This document shows positions 26,480 to 36,506 of a stretch of DNA of 64,000 nt, one piece after another (the stretch's first letter is position 1; each line of letters starts with the position of its first letter). The position numbers were made by a program, and so were the translations under genes. The stretch spans positions 1,488,001 through 1,552,000 of the forward strand of contig NZ_CP043474.1 of assembly GCF_008329645.1 (NCBI RefSeq), given 5' to 3'. The notes under the pieces are model-generated. The model had not been told where the DNA came from, did not search any database, and worked only from the letters and a program-made list of their open reading frames with translations. Origin of the DNA: Mycolicibacterium grossiae (lineage in GTDB: Bacteria; Actinomycetota; Actinomycetes; Mycobacteriales; Mycobacteriaceae).

Positions 26480-26483
<4 letters not shown>
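24990..26483 (-). CDS. Two-component sensor histidine kinase with Pro-rich external loop
   Basis: 497 residues. One membrane segment is near residues 15-35 and another near 180-205, with an extracytoplasmic domain between. That domain carries a proline-rich stretch (PPRPPRPPHGG, PPGAPGPPVPPGPP). Then come HAMP (VDVAMSPLRRLTGVAESI), the H-box FLADAAHELRTPI with His near residue 278, the N-box QILANLGDNARRHTP, and G-boxes DSGSGV and HGGAGLGLPIARAL. The GTG start overlaps the stop of the response regulator gene by four bases. Its neighbour across the promoter is a collagen-like membrane protein, a possible target or signal partner. Confidence 0.93.
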
Positions 26484-27193
<710 letters not shown>

Positions 27194-27212
27194 TCCATTG
27201 TGGAGGGCCGTA

Positions 27213-27283
27213 CCTGAAGACGAGGTGAAGATCCCCGCCCCGGGACGAGTCTTCAGGTTGGCTTCACGCTGCGCTCCTAGCGT
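27213..27283. promoter_or_regulatory. Nested inverted repeats and -10 box between the two-component system and the collagen-like gene
   Basis: CCTGAAGAC (27213-27221) is complementary to GTCTTCAGG (27249-27257), and GTGAAG (27225-27230) to CTTCAC (27262-27267). TAGCGT (27278-27283) fits a -10 box for the rightward gene, which would put the CTTCAC half-site near -35. The pattern suits response-regulator binding at a shared promoter. Confidence 0.5.
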
Positions 27284-27321
27284 CGGATCCGATCAGCCGA
27301 GACGCAGGAGGACCTTCCACC

Positions 27322-28137
27322 ATGACCGATGACGAACGCACGCAGAGCGATTCGGGCGACGCCGCTGCGCACACCGAACCCCTGCACACTCCGCAGGACG
27401 CCCGCGCCGACGAGCCGGCGGATCCGGTGGCGCCCGACGCCCCGGCGGCGGCGGAGCCCCGGGGACGCCGCTCGCGGTGGGCGGCGGTGCGCGAACCCGC
27501 CCGACGTCATCCGATCGGCATCGCCGTCGGCACGGCGGTCGCCGGCCTGGTGATCGGGTTCCTGGGTGGGGTCGCGACCAACGCGCACCCCATGATGTCG
27601 CTCACCGTGGGCAGCGTGCCCGCCGGTTCGCACGCCGCAGAGGGCCGCGAACCCGGTCAGGGTCCGTGGGTTCCCGACGATCGCGGCCCCGGCGGCCGGC
27701 ACGGCGATGCGCCGCCTCCTCCGCCGGGTGGTCCGGACGGTGGGGGCCGGCACGGCGGCCACGGGCCCGGCGGACCGGGCGGGCCGGGTGGCCCTGGCGG
27801 GCCGCGTGGCGACGAGGGACCCGGTGGGTACCGGGGACCCGGCGGCCCTGATGGTCCTGGCGGGCCGGGTGGGCCTGGCGGTCCTGGCGGTCCTGGCGGG
27901 CCTGGCGGGCCGCGTGGCGGGCCTGGCGGTCCGGGTGGGCCGCGTGGCGACGACTACGGTCCCGGTACTCGCGGAGACGTTCCGCCCCCTCCCGGCGAGG
28001 CCGGTCCGGCGCCGCGCGGACCGCAGGCCCCGTCGCCCGGTCAGCAGGGACCCGGTCAGTCTGGAAGCCCTGCCCAGCAGGCCCCGGCGCCCAGCGGTCA
28101 GCAGCCGACGACCCCGCCGCTACCCGCCGAGCGCTGA
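27322..28137 (+). CDS. Membrane-anchored collagen-like Gly/Pro-rich protein
   Basis: 271 residues. The first 70 are acidic and hydrophilic (cytoplasmic), then one membrane segment ([21 protein letters not shown], about residues 63-83). The outside part is dominated by GPGGPGG repeats (about residues 145-215) mixed with RGDE, GYRGPGG and PPPPPGG, and ends in a Gln/Pro-rich tail. The repeats give Gly at most third positions, as in collagen-like proteins, but four-residue GPGG phases break a strict Gly-X-Y triple helix. No enzyme domain is visible. The divergent two-component system probably controls it. The ATG follows GCAGGAGGACC. Confidence 0.85.
   Translation: MTDDERTQSDSGDAAAHTEPLHTPQDARADEPADPVAPDAPAAAEPRGRRSRWAAVREPARRHPIGIAVGTAVAGLVIGFLGGVATNAHPMMSLTVGSVPAGSHAAEGREPGQGPWVPDDRGPGGRHGDAPPPPPGGPDGGGRHGGHGPGGPGGPGGPGGPRGDEGPGGYRGPGGPDGPGGPGGPGGPGGPGGPGGPRGGPGGPGGPRGDDYGPGTRGDVPPPPGEAGPAPRGPQAPSPGQQGPGQSGSPAQQAPAPSGQQPTTPPLPAER
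27766..27948 (+). repeat. Degenerate GGNCCNGGCGG tandem repeat coding for GPGG units
   Basis: Short units of 6-12 bases with C/T and G/T exchanges repeat through this stretch and encode the Gly-Pro-Gly-Gly region. Such repeats change length by slippage in multiples that keep frame. Confidence 0.7.
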
Positions 28138-28143
28138 CCAGCC

Positions 28144-28201
28144 CGACCGTGGGCCTCGCGTACGCCGAACGGCCGTTCCGCGTACGCGAGCCCCACGGTC
28201 G
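28144..28201. terminator. 22-bp inverted repeat between convergent genes, two-way terminator
   Basis: Arms 28144-28165 and 28180-28201 match at 21 of 22 positions with a 14-base loop. They lie between the stops of the collagen-like gene and the SDR gene, the classic position for a bidirectional terminator. Confidence 0.7.
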
Positions 28202-28234
28202 CGGGGCTTGCACCGTCAGGACGCGTCCGTGGGA

Positions 28235-28975
28235 TCAGATCGTGAAACCGCCGTCGACGTTCAGGTTGGCGCCGGTGACGTAAGCCGCGTCGGGGCCGGC
28301 GAGGAAGCTGACGATGGCGGCGACGTCGGCCGTGCGACCGTAGCGACCGAGCGCGACGATCTCCTTGAGGCTCTCGGCGAAGTCGCCCTCGTCGGGGTTC
28401 ATGTCGGTGTCGATGGGACCCGGCTGCACGTTGTTGACGGTGATCCCGCGCGGGCCGAGTTCGCGTGCCAACCCACGCGTGAACGAGGACACCGCGCCCT
28501 TGGTCAACGCGTACACCGACACCCCCGGACCCGGTACGCGGTCGGCGTTGACCGAGCCGATGTTGATGATGCGGGCGCCGTCGCCCAGGTGCTTGAGGGC
28601 GCTGTGCACCGTCCAGAACACCCCGCCGACGTTCACGGCGACCACGCGGTCGAACTGCTCGGCGTTGAACTCCTCGACCGGGGCGAGGTGTGCGGTACCG
28701 GCGTTGTTCACGACGATGTCCAGGCCACCGAGGTCGCCGGCCGCCTGCTCCACGGCGGACGTGATGTCGGCGGGTTCGGCGGCGTTCGCGCGGATGGCGA
28801 CGGCGCGGCCGCCGCCCGCGGTGACGTCGGCGACGAGACGCTCGGCCTCGGCCTCGGAGTTCGCGTAGGTGAACGCCACCGCCGCACCGTCGGCGACGAG
28901 GCGCCGCACGATTTCCGCGCCGATTCCCCGCGAGCCGCCGGTGACGAAGGCCTTCTTGCCATCGAGCTGAGCCAT
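28235..28975 (-). CDS. Short-chain dehydrogenase/reductase (FabG-like)
   Basis: 246 residues, classical SDR. NAD(P) site TGGSRGIGAEIV, NNAG in VVNNAGTAHL, catalytic Ser in NIGSVNADR, and the YxxxK motif in VYALTKGAV, followed by ELGPRGITVNNVQPGPIDTDM. Typical of 3-oxoacyl-ACP reductase-like enzymes or general carbonyl reductases. The ATG at 28975 follows GGAGG. It diverges from a TetR gene across a 110-base promoter with palindromes, so that TetR is its likely repressor. Confidence 0.92.
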   Translation of the reverse strand: MAQLDGKKAFVTGGSRGIGAEIVRRLVADGAAVAFTYANSEAEAERLVADVTAGGGRAVAIRANAAEPADITSAVEQAAGDLGGLDIVVNNAGTAHLAPVEEFNAEQFDRVVAVNVGGVFWTVHSALKHLGDGARIINIGSVNADRVPGPGVSVYALTKGAVSSFTRGLARELGPRGITVNNVQPGPIDTDMNPDEGDFAESLKEIVALGRYGRTADVAAIVSFLAGPDAAYVTGANLNVDGGFTI

Positions 28976-28992
28976 GATTCCTCCATTTGTAG

Positions 28993-29071
28993 AACGATCG
29001 TTGCAGATATCAAGACACAAGCCGCGGCGAAGGTCAAGATATTTCCGTAGCATTCATTGCAGAATTTCTGC
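28993..29071. promoter_or_regulatory. Operator candidates between SDR and TetR genes
   Basis: AACGATCGTT (28993-29002) is a perfect 10-bp palindrome just upstream of the SDR ribosome site. GCAGAATTTCTGC (29059-29071) is a 13-bp palindrome just upstream of the TetR ribosome site. The stretch is AT-rich compared with the genes. Confidence 0.5.
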
Positions 29072-29085
29072 GAAGGAGTGCACTC

Positions 29086-29703
29086 ATGGGAACGCGTGGT
29101 CGGCCGCGCGCATTCGACAGGACCGCGGCGCTCGAACGGGCGATCGACGTGTTCTGGGAGAAGGGGTTCGAAGGCGCCTCCATGGCCGACCTCACCGCGG
29201 CCATGGGCATCGGGACGACGAGCCTCTATGCGGCCTTCGGATCGAAGGACGAACTCTTCCGCGAAGCCGTCGAGCACTACGCGATCTACGCCGGCGCCGA
29301 GATCTGGGGCGCGGTGACCGACGCGGACACCGCGCGCGGCGCCATCGAGGGCTACCTTTTGGCGACGGCACGCGCCTTCACCCGCGGCGACCGGCCGAGC
29401 GGCTGTCTCGTCGTGCTGTCGGCGCTCCACGCCAACGGCGCGACGGCGGATCTGCGGGACGACCTCATCGGCAAGCGCGGCCAGAGCGTCGAGGACTTGG
29501 CCGCCGTGCTCCAGCGAGGCGTCGAACGCGGTGAACTACCCGCCGGTCTCGACGTGCGCGCCGTGGCCCGGTTCTATGCGACGGTGCAGCAGGGCATGTC
29601 GATCCAGGCCCGTGACGGCGCCGACCGTGCGACGCTGGAGGGCATCGCGCACGCGGCGCTCGCGGCCTGGGAGCCGCTGCTCGTCAGTGCTTCCGCCGCC
29701 TGA
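29086..29703 (+). CDS. TetR family regulator, divergent from the SDR gene
   Basis: 205 residues. The N-terminal HTH is ALERAIDVFWEKGFEGASMA, then DLTAAMGIGTTSLYAAFGSKDELF. The form (GTTSLYAAFGSKDELF and the later DRPSGCLVVLSALH) is that of the AcrR-like subgroup that controls divergent oxidoreductase genes. Two palindromes in the shared promoter are its likely sites. GAAGGAG precedes the ATG. Confidence 0.92.
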   Translation: MGTRGRPRAFDRTAALERAIDVFWEKGFEGASMADLTAAMGIGTTSLYAAFGSKDELFREAVEHYAIYAGAEIWGAVTDADTARGAIEGYLLATARAFTRGDRPSGCLVVLSALHANGATADLRDDLIGKRGQSVEDLAAVLQRGVERGELPAGLDVRAVARFYATVQQGMSIQARDGADRATLEGIAHAALAAWEPLLVSASAA

Positions 29704-29727
29704 GGCGTTGTCTGGTAGACGTTTTCG

Positions 29728-30378
29728 TCACCCCGTCGGGCGCCAGCCGCGCATCGCCTCGTCCATCTGATCGGGGGACAGCGCGTCGACCGGCAGGCGC
29801 TGCTGTTCGTCGCGCTGGCGCATGCCGTCGAGTAGCAGCGCCACGTAGCGGCGCCATAGGTCGGCGTCGACGTGGCCCGCCCACTCGCTCACGGTGCCGG
29901 CGAGGAGGCCGACGATCGGCATGTCGGTGTGTTCGACGTCCGGTCGGAGGTGGCCGTCGTCGCGGGCCCGCTCGACGAGCTTCGTGATCGACGGGGTGAG
30001 CCGCTCGCGGGCACATTCGACGCGGTAGCCGCCGGCCTTGCTGTAGACGATTTCCCGGAGACCGCGGTCGGTGGCCGTCAGTTCGCAGAGCTGCTCGACG
30101 AACCACACGAAGCCGGTCCACGAGCATTCCTGGCGCAGCGCCGTCTCCGCGAGGCACACGATCTGCTCCATGCCGTCCTCGAAGATGGCCTCGACCAGCT
30201 CCTCCTTGGTCGCGAAGCGTCGATAGACCGTTCCGACGCCGACGTTGGCGTGTCGAGCGACGTCGTTCAGCGTCGCGTCGAGACCCCTGCTGGCGAACAG
30301 TTCGCGGGCGGCCACCAGCACGCGCTGCCGGTTGCGGACGGCGTCCTTGCGCAGGCCACGGCATGGTTCGTCAATCAT
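29728..30378 (-). CDS. TetR family regulator, divergent from MmpS-MmpL
   Basis: 216 residues. HTH: RQRVLVAARELFASRGLDAT, then LNDVARHANVGVGTVYRRFATKEEL. The helical C-terminal part has MEQIVCLAETALRQE and GLLAGTVSEWAGHV. It is transcribed away from the mmpS-mmpL genes 186 bases off, an arrangement in which such regulators usually repress the transporter. In M. tuberculosis the comparable MmpS5-MmpL5 pair is controlled by a MarR protein, so the regulator type differs. Confidence 0.92.
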   Translation of the reverse strand: MIDEPCRGLRKDAVRNRQRVLVAARELFASRGLDATLNDVARHANVGVGTVYRRFATKEELVEAIFEDGMEQIVCLAETALRQECSWTGFVWFVEQLCELTATDRGLREIVYSKAGGYRVECARERLTPSITKLVERARDDGHLRPDVEHTDMPIVGLLAGTVSEWAGHVDADLWRRYVALLLDGMRQRDEQQRLPVDALSPDQMDEAMRGWRPTG

Positions 30379-30564
30379 CGCACCCAGTTTAGTGATGTAG
30401 CCAACAGCGCGTCCATAACCGGATTGACTCTATCCACTTAGCGACTTAGATTGCCTATCTAGATCAAACCGCCGCCTGCGGATTCCGCGGCGCACCCTCC
30501 TGTCGAAAGGCTCAGCCGTGACTGCTGTCTTCGAGCGTGCCCGGACCAGCGCAGGACCGTCGCG
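30379..30564. promoter_or_regulatory. TetR/MmpS divergent promoter region with repeats
   Basis: ACTTAG occurs twice (30436-30441 and 30444-30449), and TAGAT-TGCCT-ATCTA (30447-30461) is an inverted repeat. The stretch is AT-rich. These are candidate sites for the TetR protein, but the boundaries are uncertain. Confidence 0.4.
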
Positions 30565-30990
30565 GTGATCGGCGCCGTCAAGCGCGTGTGGTTGCCCGTG
30601 CTGTTCGTCGTGGCCCTGGCGATCGGCGTCGTCACCGTGTCGCACCTGCGGTCGATCTTCGGCTCCGACGGAGCCGTCGTGACCCCGGTCGGGTCCGACA
30701 CCGCCGAGAAGTTCAATCCCAAAGTCGTCGTGTACGAGGTCTTCGGCTCTGGATCGACCGCCGACATCAACTACGTCGACCTCGGCGGCGTGCCGCGAAA
30801 GACCGGCACGGTGCCGCTGCCGTGGACGTTGCGACTCGAGACGACGATCCCCTCGGTGCAACCCAATCTGCTTGCGCAAGGCGATGGTTCGTCGATCGGT
30901 TGCCGCGTCACCGTCGACGACGAAGTCAAGGACGAAAGGACGGCGCAGGGCGTGAATGCCGCGACGTACTGCTTGGTGAAGGCCGCATGA
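30565..30990 (+). CDS. MmpS family membrane protein
   Basis: 141 residues. One N-terminal membrane segment ([17 protein letters not shown]), then an external beta domain ending in [13 protein letters not shown] [20 protein letters not shown] and [10 protein letters not shown], matching MmpS4/MmpS5 closely including the Cys pair. MmpS proteins are accessory subunits of MmpL transporters. The GTG at 30565 gives the family start MIG-VKR. The mmpL gene begins 28 bases after the stop. Confidence 0.94.
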   Translation: MIGAVKRVWLPVLFVVALAIGVVTVSHLRSIFGSDGAVVTPVGSDTAEKFNPKVVVYEVFGSGSTADINYVDLGGVPRKTGTVPLPWTLRLETTIPSVQPNLLAQGDGSSIGCRVTVDDEVKDERTAQGVNAATYCLVKAA

Positions 30991-31018
30991 GCGACGCTTG
31001 CGAGCGGATCGAGGTCAG

Positions 31019-33910
31019 ATGAGCGCGCCCGTCGACGACGCCCCCACCGACGCGATCCCGCCGGTGCGGCACGCCAAGCGCCCTCCGCTGGCACGGTTCA
31101 TCCGCATGTTCGCCATCCCGATCGTGCTGGTCTGGGTGGTCATCATCGGGATCCTCAATGGCACCGTGCCGCAGCTCGAGGAAGTCGGCAAGCTGCGCGC
31201 AGTGTCCATGAGCCCCAACGACGCTCCGTCATTGATCGCCACCAAGCGCGTGGGCAAGGTGTTCCAGGAGTACGACACCAGCAGCAACGTGATGATCGTG
31301 CTCGAGGGTGACCAACCCCTCGGTCCGGATGCCCACGCGTTCTACGACGAAATGGTCCGCAAACTCCGCGCCGACCCGACTCACGTTCAGCACGTCCAGG
31401 ACTTCTGGGGCGACACGCTCACCGCGGCCGGTGCACAGAGCATCGACGGCAAGGCGGCGTACGTCCAGGTGTACGTCTCGGGTGACCAGGGCGAGACCAT
31501 CGCCAACGAGTCGGTCGACGCCGTGCGCGACATCGTCGCCGGGGTGCCGGCGCCGCCCGGCGTCAAGGCCTACGTGACCGGTCCGGCCGCGACGACGACC
31601 GACCAGAACGCCGTCGGCGACGCCAGCATGCAGCAGATCGAGATGCTGACCTTCGGCGTCATCATCGTGATGCTGCTGCTGGTCTACCGCTCCTTCGTCA
31701 CCGTCATCATCACCATGGTGATGGTGGTCGCCGGGCTGCTCTCGGCGCGCGGTGTCGTCGCCTTCCTCGGCTATCACGGCGCCTTCGGTCTCACGACGTT
31801 CGCGACCAACATGTTGGTCACCCTGGCGATCGCCGCCGCCACCGACTACGCGATCTTCCTGATAGGCCGGTACCAGGAGGCGCGGCGCAACGGGCAGGAC
31901 CGAGAGTCGGCCTACTACGACATGTTCCACGGCACGGCGCACGTCGTGCTGGCGTCGGGGCTCACGATCGCCGGTGCGACGGCGTGCCTGCACTTCACCC
32001 GCCTGCCGTACTTCCAGACCATGGGCTTCCCGTTGGCCATCGGCATGGCCATCGTCGTGGCGGCGGCACTCACGCTGGGCCCGGCGCTCATCTCGATCGT
32101 CACGCGGTTCGGGAAGGTCCTGGAGCCCAAGCGCATGCAGCGCTCGAGGGGCTGGCGCCGGGTGGGCTCGGCCACGGTGCGCTGGCCCGGCGCGGTGCTC
32201 GTGATGGCCATCGTGCTGTGTCTGGTGGGCTTGCTGACGCTGCCCGGCTACCACACGTCGTACAACGACCGCATCTACCTGCCGGACACCGTGCCGGCGA
32301 ACGTCGGTCAGGCAGCGGCGAATCGGCACTTCTCCGAAGCCAAGATGAACCCCGAACTCGTCATGGTGGAGACGGACCGGGACCTGCGCAACCCCGCGGA
32401 CTTCCTGGTGATCGACAAGATCGCGAAGGCCATGGTCCGCGTCAACGGCATCGCCCAGGTGCAGACGATCACCCGACCCGACGGCAAGCCGATCGAGCAT
32501 GCGTCCCTGGCCTACACCATGAGCCAGAGCGGCAATGGGCAGCTGATGAACAACGACTATCAGCAGCAGATCCTGGACAACACGCTCAAGCAGGCCAATG
32601 ACATGCAGACCACCATCGAGTCGATGGAGAAGATGCAGAGCATCACCCTGCAGATGGCGTCGGTCACCCGCGACATGGCCGACAAGTTCGAGAACACGTC
32701 GGCCGACACCAACGAGATCCGCAATCACCTCGCCGACTTCGACGACTTCTTCCGCCCGCTGCGCAACTACTTCTACTGGGAGCCGCACTGCTTCGACATC
32801 CCGGTGTGCTGGGCGCTGCGGTCGATCTTCGACAGCCTCGACGGCATCAGCACGCTCAGTGACGACTTCCAGGACCTGGTGCCGGACGTGCAGCGGCTGG
32901 CCGACCTCACGCCGCAGCTCGCGGCGCTCATGCCGTCGATGATCCAGGTGATGAAGAACCAGAAGCAGTACCTGCTCAACCAGTACCAGGCGCAGAAGGC
33001 GCAGCAGGACCAGAACATCGCGCAGCAGGACAACGCGACGGCGATGGGGCAGGCGTTCGACGCCGCGATGAACGACGAGAACTTCTACCTGCCGCCCGAG
33101 GCGTTCCAGACGGCGGACTTCCAGCGCGGCATCAAACTGTTCCTCTCGCCGGACGGACATGCAGTGCGGTTCACGGTGTTTCATCAGGGCGATCCGCTGA
33201 GCGAGGAGGGCACGGCGCACATCGAGCCGCTGCGCACCGCCGCGGTCGACGCCATCAAGGGCACGCCGCTGGAGGGCTCGACGGTCTACGTCGGCGGCAG
33301 CGCCGCCACGTACAAGGACATGCAGCAGGGCGCCGACTACGACCTGCTGATCGCCGCGGTCGCGTCGCTCATCCTGATCTTCCTCATCATGGTGGTGCTG
33401 ACCCGGGCGATCGCCGCCGCGGCAGTCATCGTCGGCACGGTGGTGCTGAGTCTCGGGACGTCCTTCGGTCTGTCGGTTCTGGTGTGGCAGCACCTCATCG
33501 GCATCCCGCTGCACTGGATGGTGCTGCCGATGTCGGTGATCGTGCTGCTCGCCGTCGGCGCGGACTACAACCTGCTGCTGGTGTCCCGCATGCGCGAGGA
33601 GATGCACGCCGGCCTGCACACGGGCATCATCCGATCGATGGCGGGCACCGGCTCGGTCGTCACGTCGGCGGGCCTGGTCTTCGCCTTCACGATGATGGGC
33701 ATGGCGGTCAGCAACCTGATCGTCATCGGTCAGGTCGGCACGACCATCGGCCTCGGCCTGCTGTTCGACACGCTGGTGGTTCGATCGCTGATGACGCCGT
33801 CTCTGGCCGCGTTGCTGGGCAAGTGGTTCTGGTGGCCGCAGCGGGTGCGCCTGCGCCCGGTGCCGCGGCCGTGGCCGACGCCGAAGACGGTCTCGCCGCC
33901 GGTCGCCTGA
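31019..33910 (+). CDS. MmpL family RND transporter
   Basis: 963 residues, 11-12 membrane segments, in two halves each with a periplasmic domain. Proton-relay Asp-Tyr pairs are present in both halves: [18 protein letters not shown] (near residue 275) and [16 protein letters not shown] (near 848). The second periplasmic domain has a long helical coiled section rich in Gln and Met (residues about 500-680), as in MmpL4/MmpL5. It exports lipids, siderophores or drugs with its MmpS. The ATG at 31019 has GAGG eight bases upstream. Regulated in all likelihood by the divergent TetR. Confidence 0.96.
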   Translation: MSAPVDDAPTDAIPPVRHAKRPPLARFIRMFAIPIVLVWVVIIGILNGTVPQLEEVGKLRAVSMSPNDAPSLIATKRVGKVFQEYDTSSNVMIVLEGDQPLGPDAHAFYDEMVRKLRADPTHVQHVQDFWGDTLTAAGAQSIDGKAAYVQVYVSGDQGETIANESVDAVRDIVAGVPAPPGVKAYVTGPAATTTDQNAVGDASMQQIEMLTFGVIIVMLLLVYRSFVTVIITMVMVVAGLLSARGVVAFLGYHGAFGLTTFATNMLVTLAIAAATDYAIFLIGRYQEARRNGQDRESAYYDMFHGTAHVVLASGLTIAGATACLHFTRLPYFQTMGFPLAIGMAIVVAAALTLGPALISIVTRFGKVLEPKRMQRSRGWRRVGSATVRWPGAVLVMAIVLCLVGLLTLPGYHTSYNDRIYLPDTVPANVGQAAANRHFSEAKMNPELVMVETDRDLRNPADFLVIDKIAKAMVRVNGIAQVQTITRPDGKPIEHASLAYTMSQSGNGQLMNNDYQQQILDNTLKQANDMQTTIESMEKMQSITLQMASVTRDMADKFENTSADTNEIRNHLADFDDFFRPLRNYFYWEPHCFDIPVCWALRSIFDSLDGISTLSDDFQDLVPDVQRLADLTPQLAALMPSMIQVMKNQKQYLLNQYQAQKAQQDQNIAQQDNATAMGQAFDAAMNDENFYLPPEAFQTADFQRGIKLFLSPDGHAVRFTVFHQGDPLSEEGTAHIEPLRTAAVDAIKGTPLEGSTVYVGGSAATYKDMQQGADYDLLIAAVASLILIFLIMVVLTRAIAAAAVIVGTVVLSLGTSFGLSVLVWQHLIGIPLHWMVLPMSVIVLLAVGADYNLLLVSRMREEMHAGLHTGIIRSMAGTGSVVTSAGLVFAFTMMGMAVSNLIVIGQVGTTIGLGLLFDTLVVRSLMTPSLAALLGKWFWWPQRVRLRPVPRPWPTPKTVSPPVA

Positions 33911-33986
33911 CCGCGGGTCGCCCCGACTAATGATCGGGGCGACCCGAAGCCTGACATCCGTGCCGATGGCGAGGATCATCGATGTC

Positions 33987-34748
33987 ATGACCGACATCGC
34001 CACCGACGCCTTCACCGAGTCGTGGACCCACTGGCACGCCGAGCGCGAACGGTACTACGGGGACCCGCTCGGCTGGGTCAGCCTGACCGGATTGCACTGG
34101 CTGACCGACGAATTCACCACCGCCGCCGACCTGCCGGGGCGCTGGCGGGCGGATGCCGACGCCGTGTACGTCGAAGGCGTACCGGGGACCGAGAGGCTGG
34201 AGCCCGCCGAGGGCGCGCCGGGGATCCTCGTCGCGGACGGCGAGCGCCGCATCGAGGTGATCCGGCGGACCGGATCCGTCGCGCTCCGCGTGCACGATCC
34301 GGCGTCGCCGCATCTGCAGTCCTTCGGCGGCATACCCGCCTACGAGCCCGATCCGGCGTGGGTCGTCGCCGGTACCTTCACGCCCTACGCCGAGCCCGAG
34401 ACCGTGACGACGGGCGCGGTGGTCGAGGGTCTCGAGCATCACCACCGTGCCGTCGGGGTCATCACGTTCACGGTGGCCGACATCAGCCACCGGCTGATCG
34501 CGTTCGGTGCGGCCGATGGCGGGCTGCACGTGCTGTTCACCGATGCCACCAGCGGCGTGACGACCTACCCGGCCGCACGGTCGCTGAGCGTCGCCGCGCC
34601 TGCTGCCGACGGCGCGGTGACACTGGACTTCACTCGGGCGGCCAACCTGCCGTGTGCGTTCACCGACTACGCCACCTGCCCGGTCGCGCCGGCCGAGAAC
34701 CGTCTGCCGATCGCCATCGAGGCGGGCGAGAAGACGCCGCTGCTCTAG
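33987..34748 (+). CDS. DUF1684 family protein
   Basis: 253 residues. The family pattern is clear: YYGDPLGWVSLTGLHWL at the N-terminus, VRVHDPASP-like LRVHDP, and the C-terminal motif FTRAANLPCAFTDYATCP then AENRLPIAIEAGE. The function of DUF1684 is not known; no catalytic motif is obvious and there is no signal peptide. Chosen start ATG 33987; in-frame ATGs at 33930 and 33966 are alternatives. It follows mmpL by 76 bases on the same strand. Confidence 0.85.
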   Translation: MTDIATDAFTESWTHWHAERERYYGDPLGWVSLTGLHWLTDEFTTAADLPGRWRADADAVYVEGVPGTERLEPAEGAPGILVADGERRIEVIRRTGSVALRVHDPASPHLQSFGGIPAYEPDPAWVVAGTFTPYAEPETVTTGAVVEGLEHHHRAVGVITFTVADISHRLIAFGAADGGLHVLFTDATSGVTTYPAARSLSVAAPAADGAVTLDFTRAANLPCAFTDYATCPVAPAENRLPIAIEAGEKTPLL

Positions 34749-34827
34749 ATCAGGGCCGCGCGTGCGGGCAGGCCGCGGGAGGAAGTCCGCACGAGCGCAA
34801 CGATGGCGGCATGCCGTCGTGTGAGCG

Positions 34828-35682
34828 ATGATGCCGCACATGCGCGTGTTGACGACCCTGGGGACGCTGGCGGCAGGACTGCTGCTGGTGTCCTCCTGTG
34901 CCCCGGCCGACGAGTCGGCAGCACCTCCGGCGCAGCCCTCGGACTGCTCGAAGGACGCGCTGAGGACGCTGCAGGCCGGCACCTTGACCTTCGGGACCGA
35001 CCAACCGGCCTATGCACCGTGGTTCGTCGACAACGATCCCGCCAACGGCAAGGGCTTCGAATCCGCGGTCGCCTACGCGGTCGCGAACGAACTCGGGTAC
35101 GCCAAGGACGACGTCGCCTGGGTGCGGGTACCGTTCAACTCCGCCATCGCGCCAGGGCCGAAGACGTTCGACGCCAACCTCAGTGAGTTCTCGATCACCG
35201 ACGAGCGCAAACAGGCCGTCGACTTCTCCTCGCCCTACTTCGACGTGACGCAAGCGGTCATTACCACCAAGGGTTCACCCGCCGCGGGCGTCGCGTCGGT
35301 CGACGCGTTGCGGTCATTCAAGCTCGGCGCCCAGGTCGGCACCACCAGCTACACCGCCGCGGCCGCCATCGACCCCGAGGTCGCGGTGTTCAACAGCAAC
35401 GAGGATGCCAAGGCCGCGCTCGCCAACCGACAGATCGACGCGCTGGTGCTCGACCTGCCCACGGCCTTCGCGGTGCAGGGCGACCTGCCCGACGGCGTGA
35501 TCGTGGGTCAACTCCCGCCGAGTGGTGGGGCCACCGAGCAGTTCGGGATCGTCCTCGACAAGGGCAGCCCGTTGACCGCCTGCGTGTCCCAGGCCGTCGA
35601 CCGGCTCGGTGACAACGGCGACTTGTTCCGGTTGCAGAAGGAGTGGTTGTCCAAGCCGGGCCAGGCGCCCCTGCTGTCGTGA
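34828..35682 (+). CDS. ABC transporter substrate-binding lipoprotein, polar amino acids (family 3)
   Basis: 284 residues. Lipoprotein signal with lipobox LLVSSC (Cys near residue 24). Family-3 binding fold: LTFGTDQPAYAPWFVDN, GKGFESAVAYAVANELGY, NLSEFSITDERKQAVDFSSPYF, KLGAQVGTTSY and AVFNSNEDAKAAL. The Asp and Arg residues that hold amino-acid ligands (FSITDERKQ) are present. The stop overlaps the permease GTG by four bases. Typical substrates are glutamine, glutamate or another polar amino acid. Confidence 0.92.
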   Translation: MMPHMRVLTTLGTLAAGLLLVSSCAPADESAAPPAQPSDCSKDALRTLQAGTLTFGTDQPAYAPWFVDNDPANGKGFESAVAYAVANELGYAKDDVAWVRVPFNSAIAPGPKTFDANLSEFSITDERKQAVDFSSPYFDVTQAVITTKGSPAAGVASVDALRSFKLGAQVGTTSYTAAAAIDPEVAVFNSNEDAKAALANRQIDALVLDLPTAFAVQGDLPDGVIVGQLPPSGGATEQFGIVLDKGSPLTACVSQAVDRLGDNGDLFRLQKEWLSKPGQAPLLS

Positions 35683-36506
35683 CGTCCGCGGCGATCGATC
35701 GCGTTGCGTTCCGGCGGTCGCGGGCGCGGCGTTCAACACTGGTCGCGCTGCTGTCGACGACGGTGTTCGCCGTCGTCCTCCTGGTCGGCGTCACGTCCTC
35801 GCCCGGGTGGCCCCGGGTGCGGGACGCCTTCTTCGACGTCCGCGTCGGGTGGGACAGCCTGCCCGCTCTGCTGGACGGTCTGTGGCTCAACGTGCGGGTC
35901 CTGCTCGTCTGCGAGGTGCTCGTGCTCGTGCTGGGGTTGCTCCTAGCTGCGATGCGCACGGTGCGCGGTCCCCTGTGGTTCCCGTTGCGAGCCTTGGCCA
36001 CCGGTTACGTCGACGTCTTCCGGGGCCTTCCGCTGCTGATCGTGCTGTACCTCGTCGGTTTCGGCCTGCCGGGACTGCGACTGGCCGGAGTTCCCACCGA
36101 TCCGGTGCTGCTGGGCGGATTGGCGCTGGTCTTGGTCTACTCCGCATACGTGGCCGAGGTGCTGCGCGCGGGCATCGAGTCGGTGCATCCCTCGCAGCTC
36201 GCGGCGGCGACCTCGCTCAGCCTCGGATACCGGCGCACCATGCAGATGGTAATCCTGCCTCAGGCGGCACGGCGGGTGACTCCCGCACTGCTCAACGACT
36301 TCGTCGCCCTGCAGAAGGACTGCGGACTCATCTCGGTGCTCGGTGCGGTGGACGCCGTCCGTGCCGCGCAGATCCAATCCGCCACCAGTTACGACTTCAC
36401 GCCGTACGTGGTGGCAGGCCTGTTGTTCGTCGCGCTCGCCGTTCCCTCGGCGCGAGTGGCGGACTGGGCCGCGCGCCGTGTCGGGGTGCGGCAGGGAGCG
36501 CTGTGA
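35679..36506 (+). CDS. Amino-acid ABC transporter permease
   Basis: 275 residues, five or six membrane segments, with the HisM/GlnP pattern: LWLNVRVLLVCEVLVLVLGL, YVDVFRGLPLLIVLYL, the EAA-type loop YVAEVLRAGIESVHPSQLAAA and PQAARRVTPALLNDFVALQKDCGLISVLG. GTG start overlaps the preceding stop (GTGA), and its own stop overlaps the ATPase GTG in the same way. Only one permease is present, so it should act as a homodimer. Confidence 0.92.
   Translation: MTSAAIDRVAFRRSRARRSTLVALLSTTVFAVVLLVGVTSSPGWPRVRDAFFDVRVGWDSLPALLDGLWLNVRVLLVCEVLVLVLGLLLAAMRTVRGPLWFPLRALATGYVDVFRGLPLLIVLYLVGFGLPGLRLAGVPTDPVLLGGLALVLVYSAYVAEVLRAGIESVHPSQLAAATSLSLGYRRTMQMVILPQAARRVTPALLNDFVALQKDCGLISVLGAVDAVRAAQIQSATSYDFTPYVVAGLLFVALAVPSARVADWAARRVGVRQGAL

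Noticed and set aside
27602..28213. Open frame on the minus strand under the collagen-like gene.
   Set aside because: Arg/Gln/Asp-rich shadow of the GPGG repeats, with no ribosome site and no homology pattern.
31229..34015. A long open frame antisense to the mmpL gene (over 900 codons).
   Set aside because: It is a shadow of GC-rich codon use in mmpL: no start signal, a His/Arg/Gln-rich low-quality translation and no family pattern.
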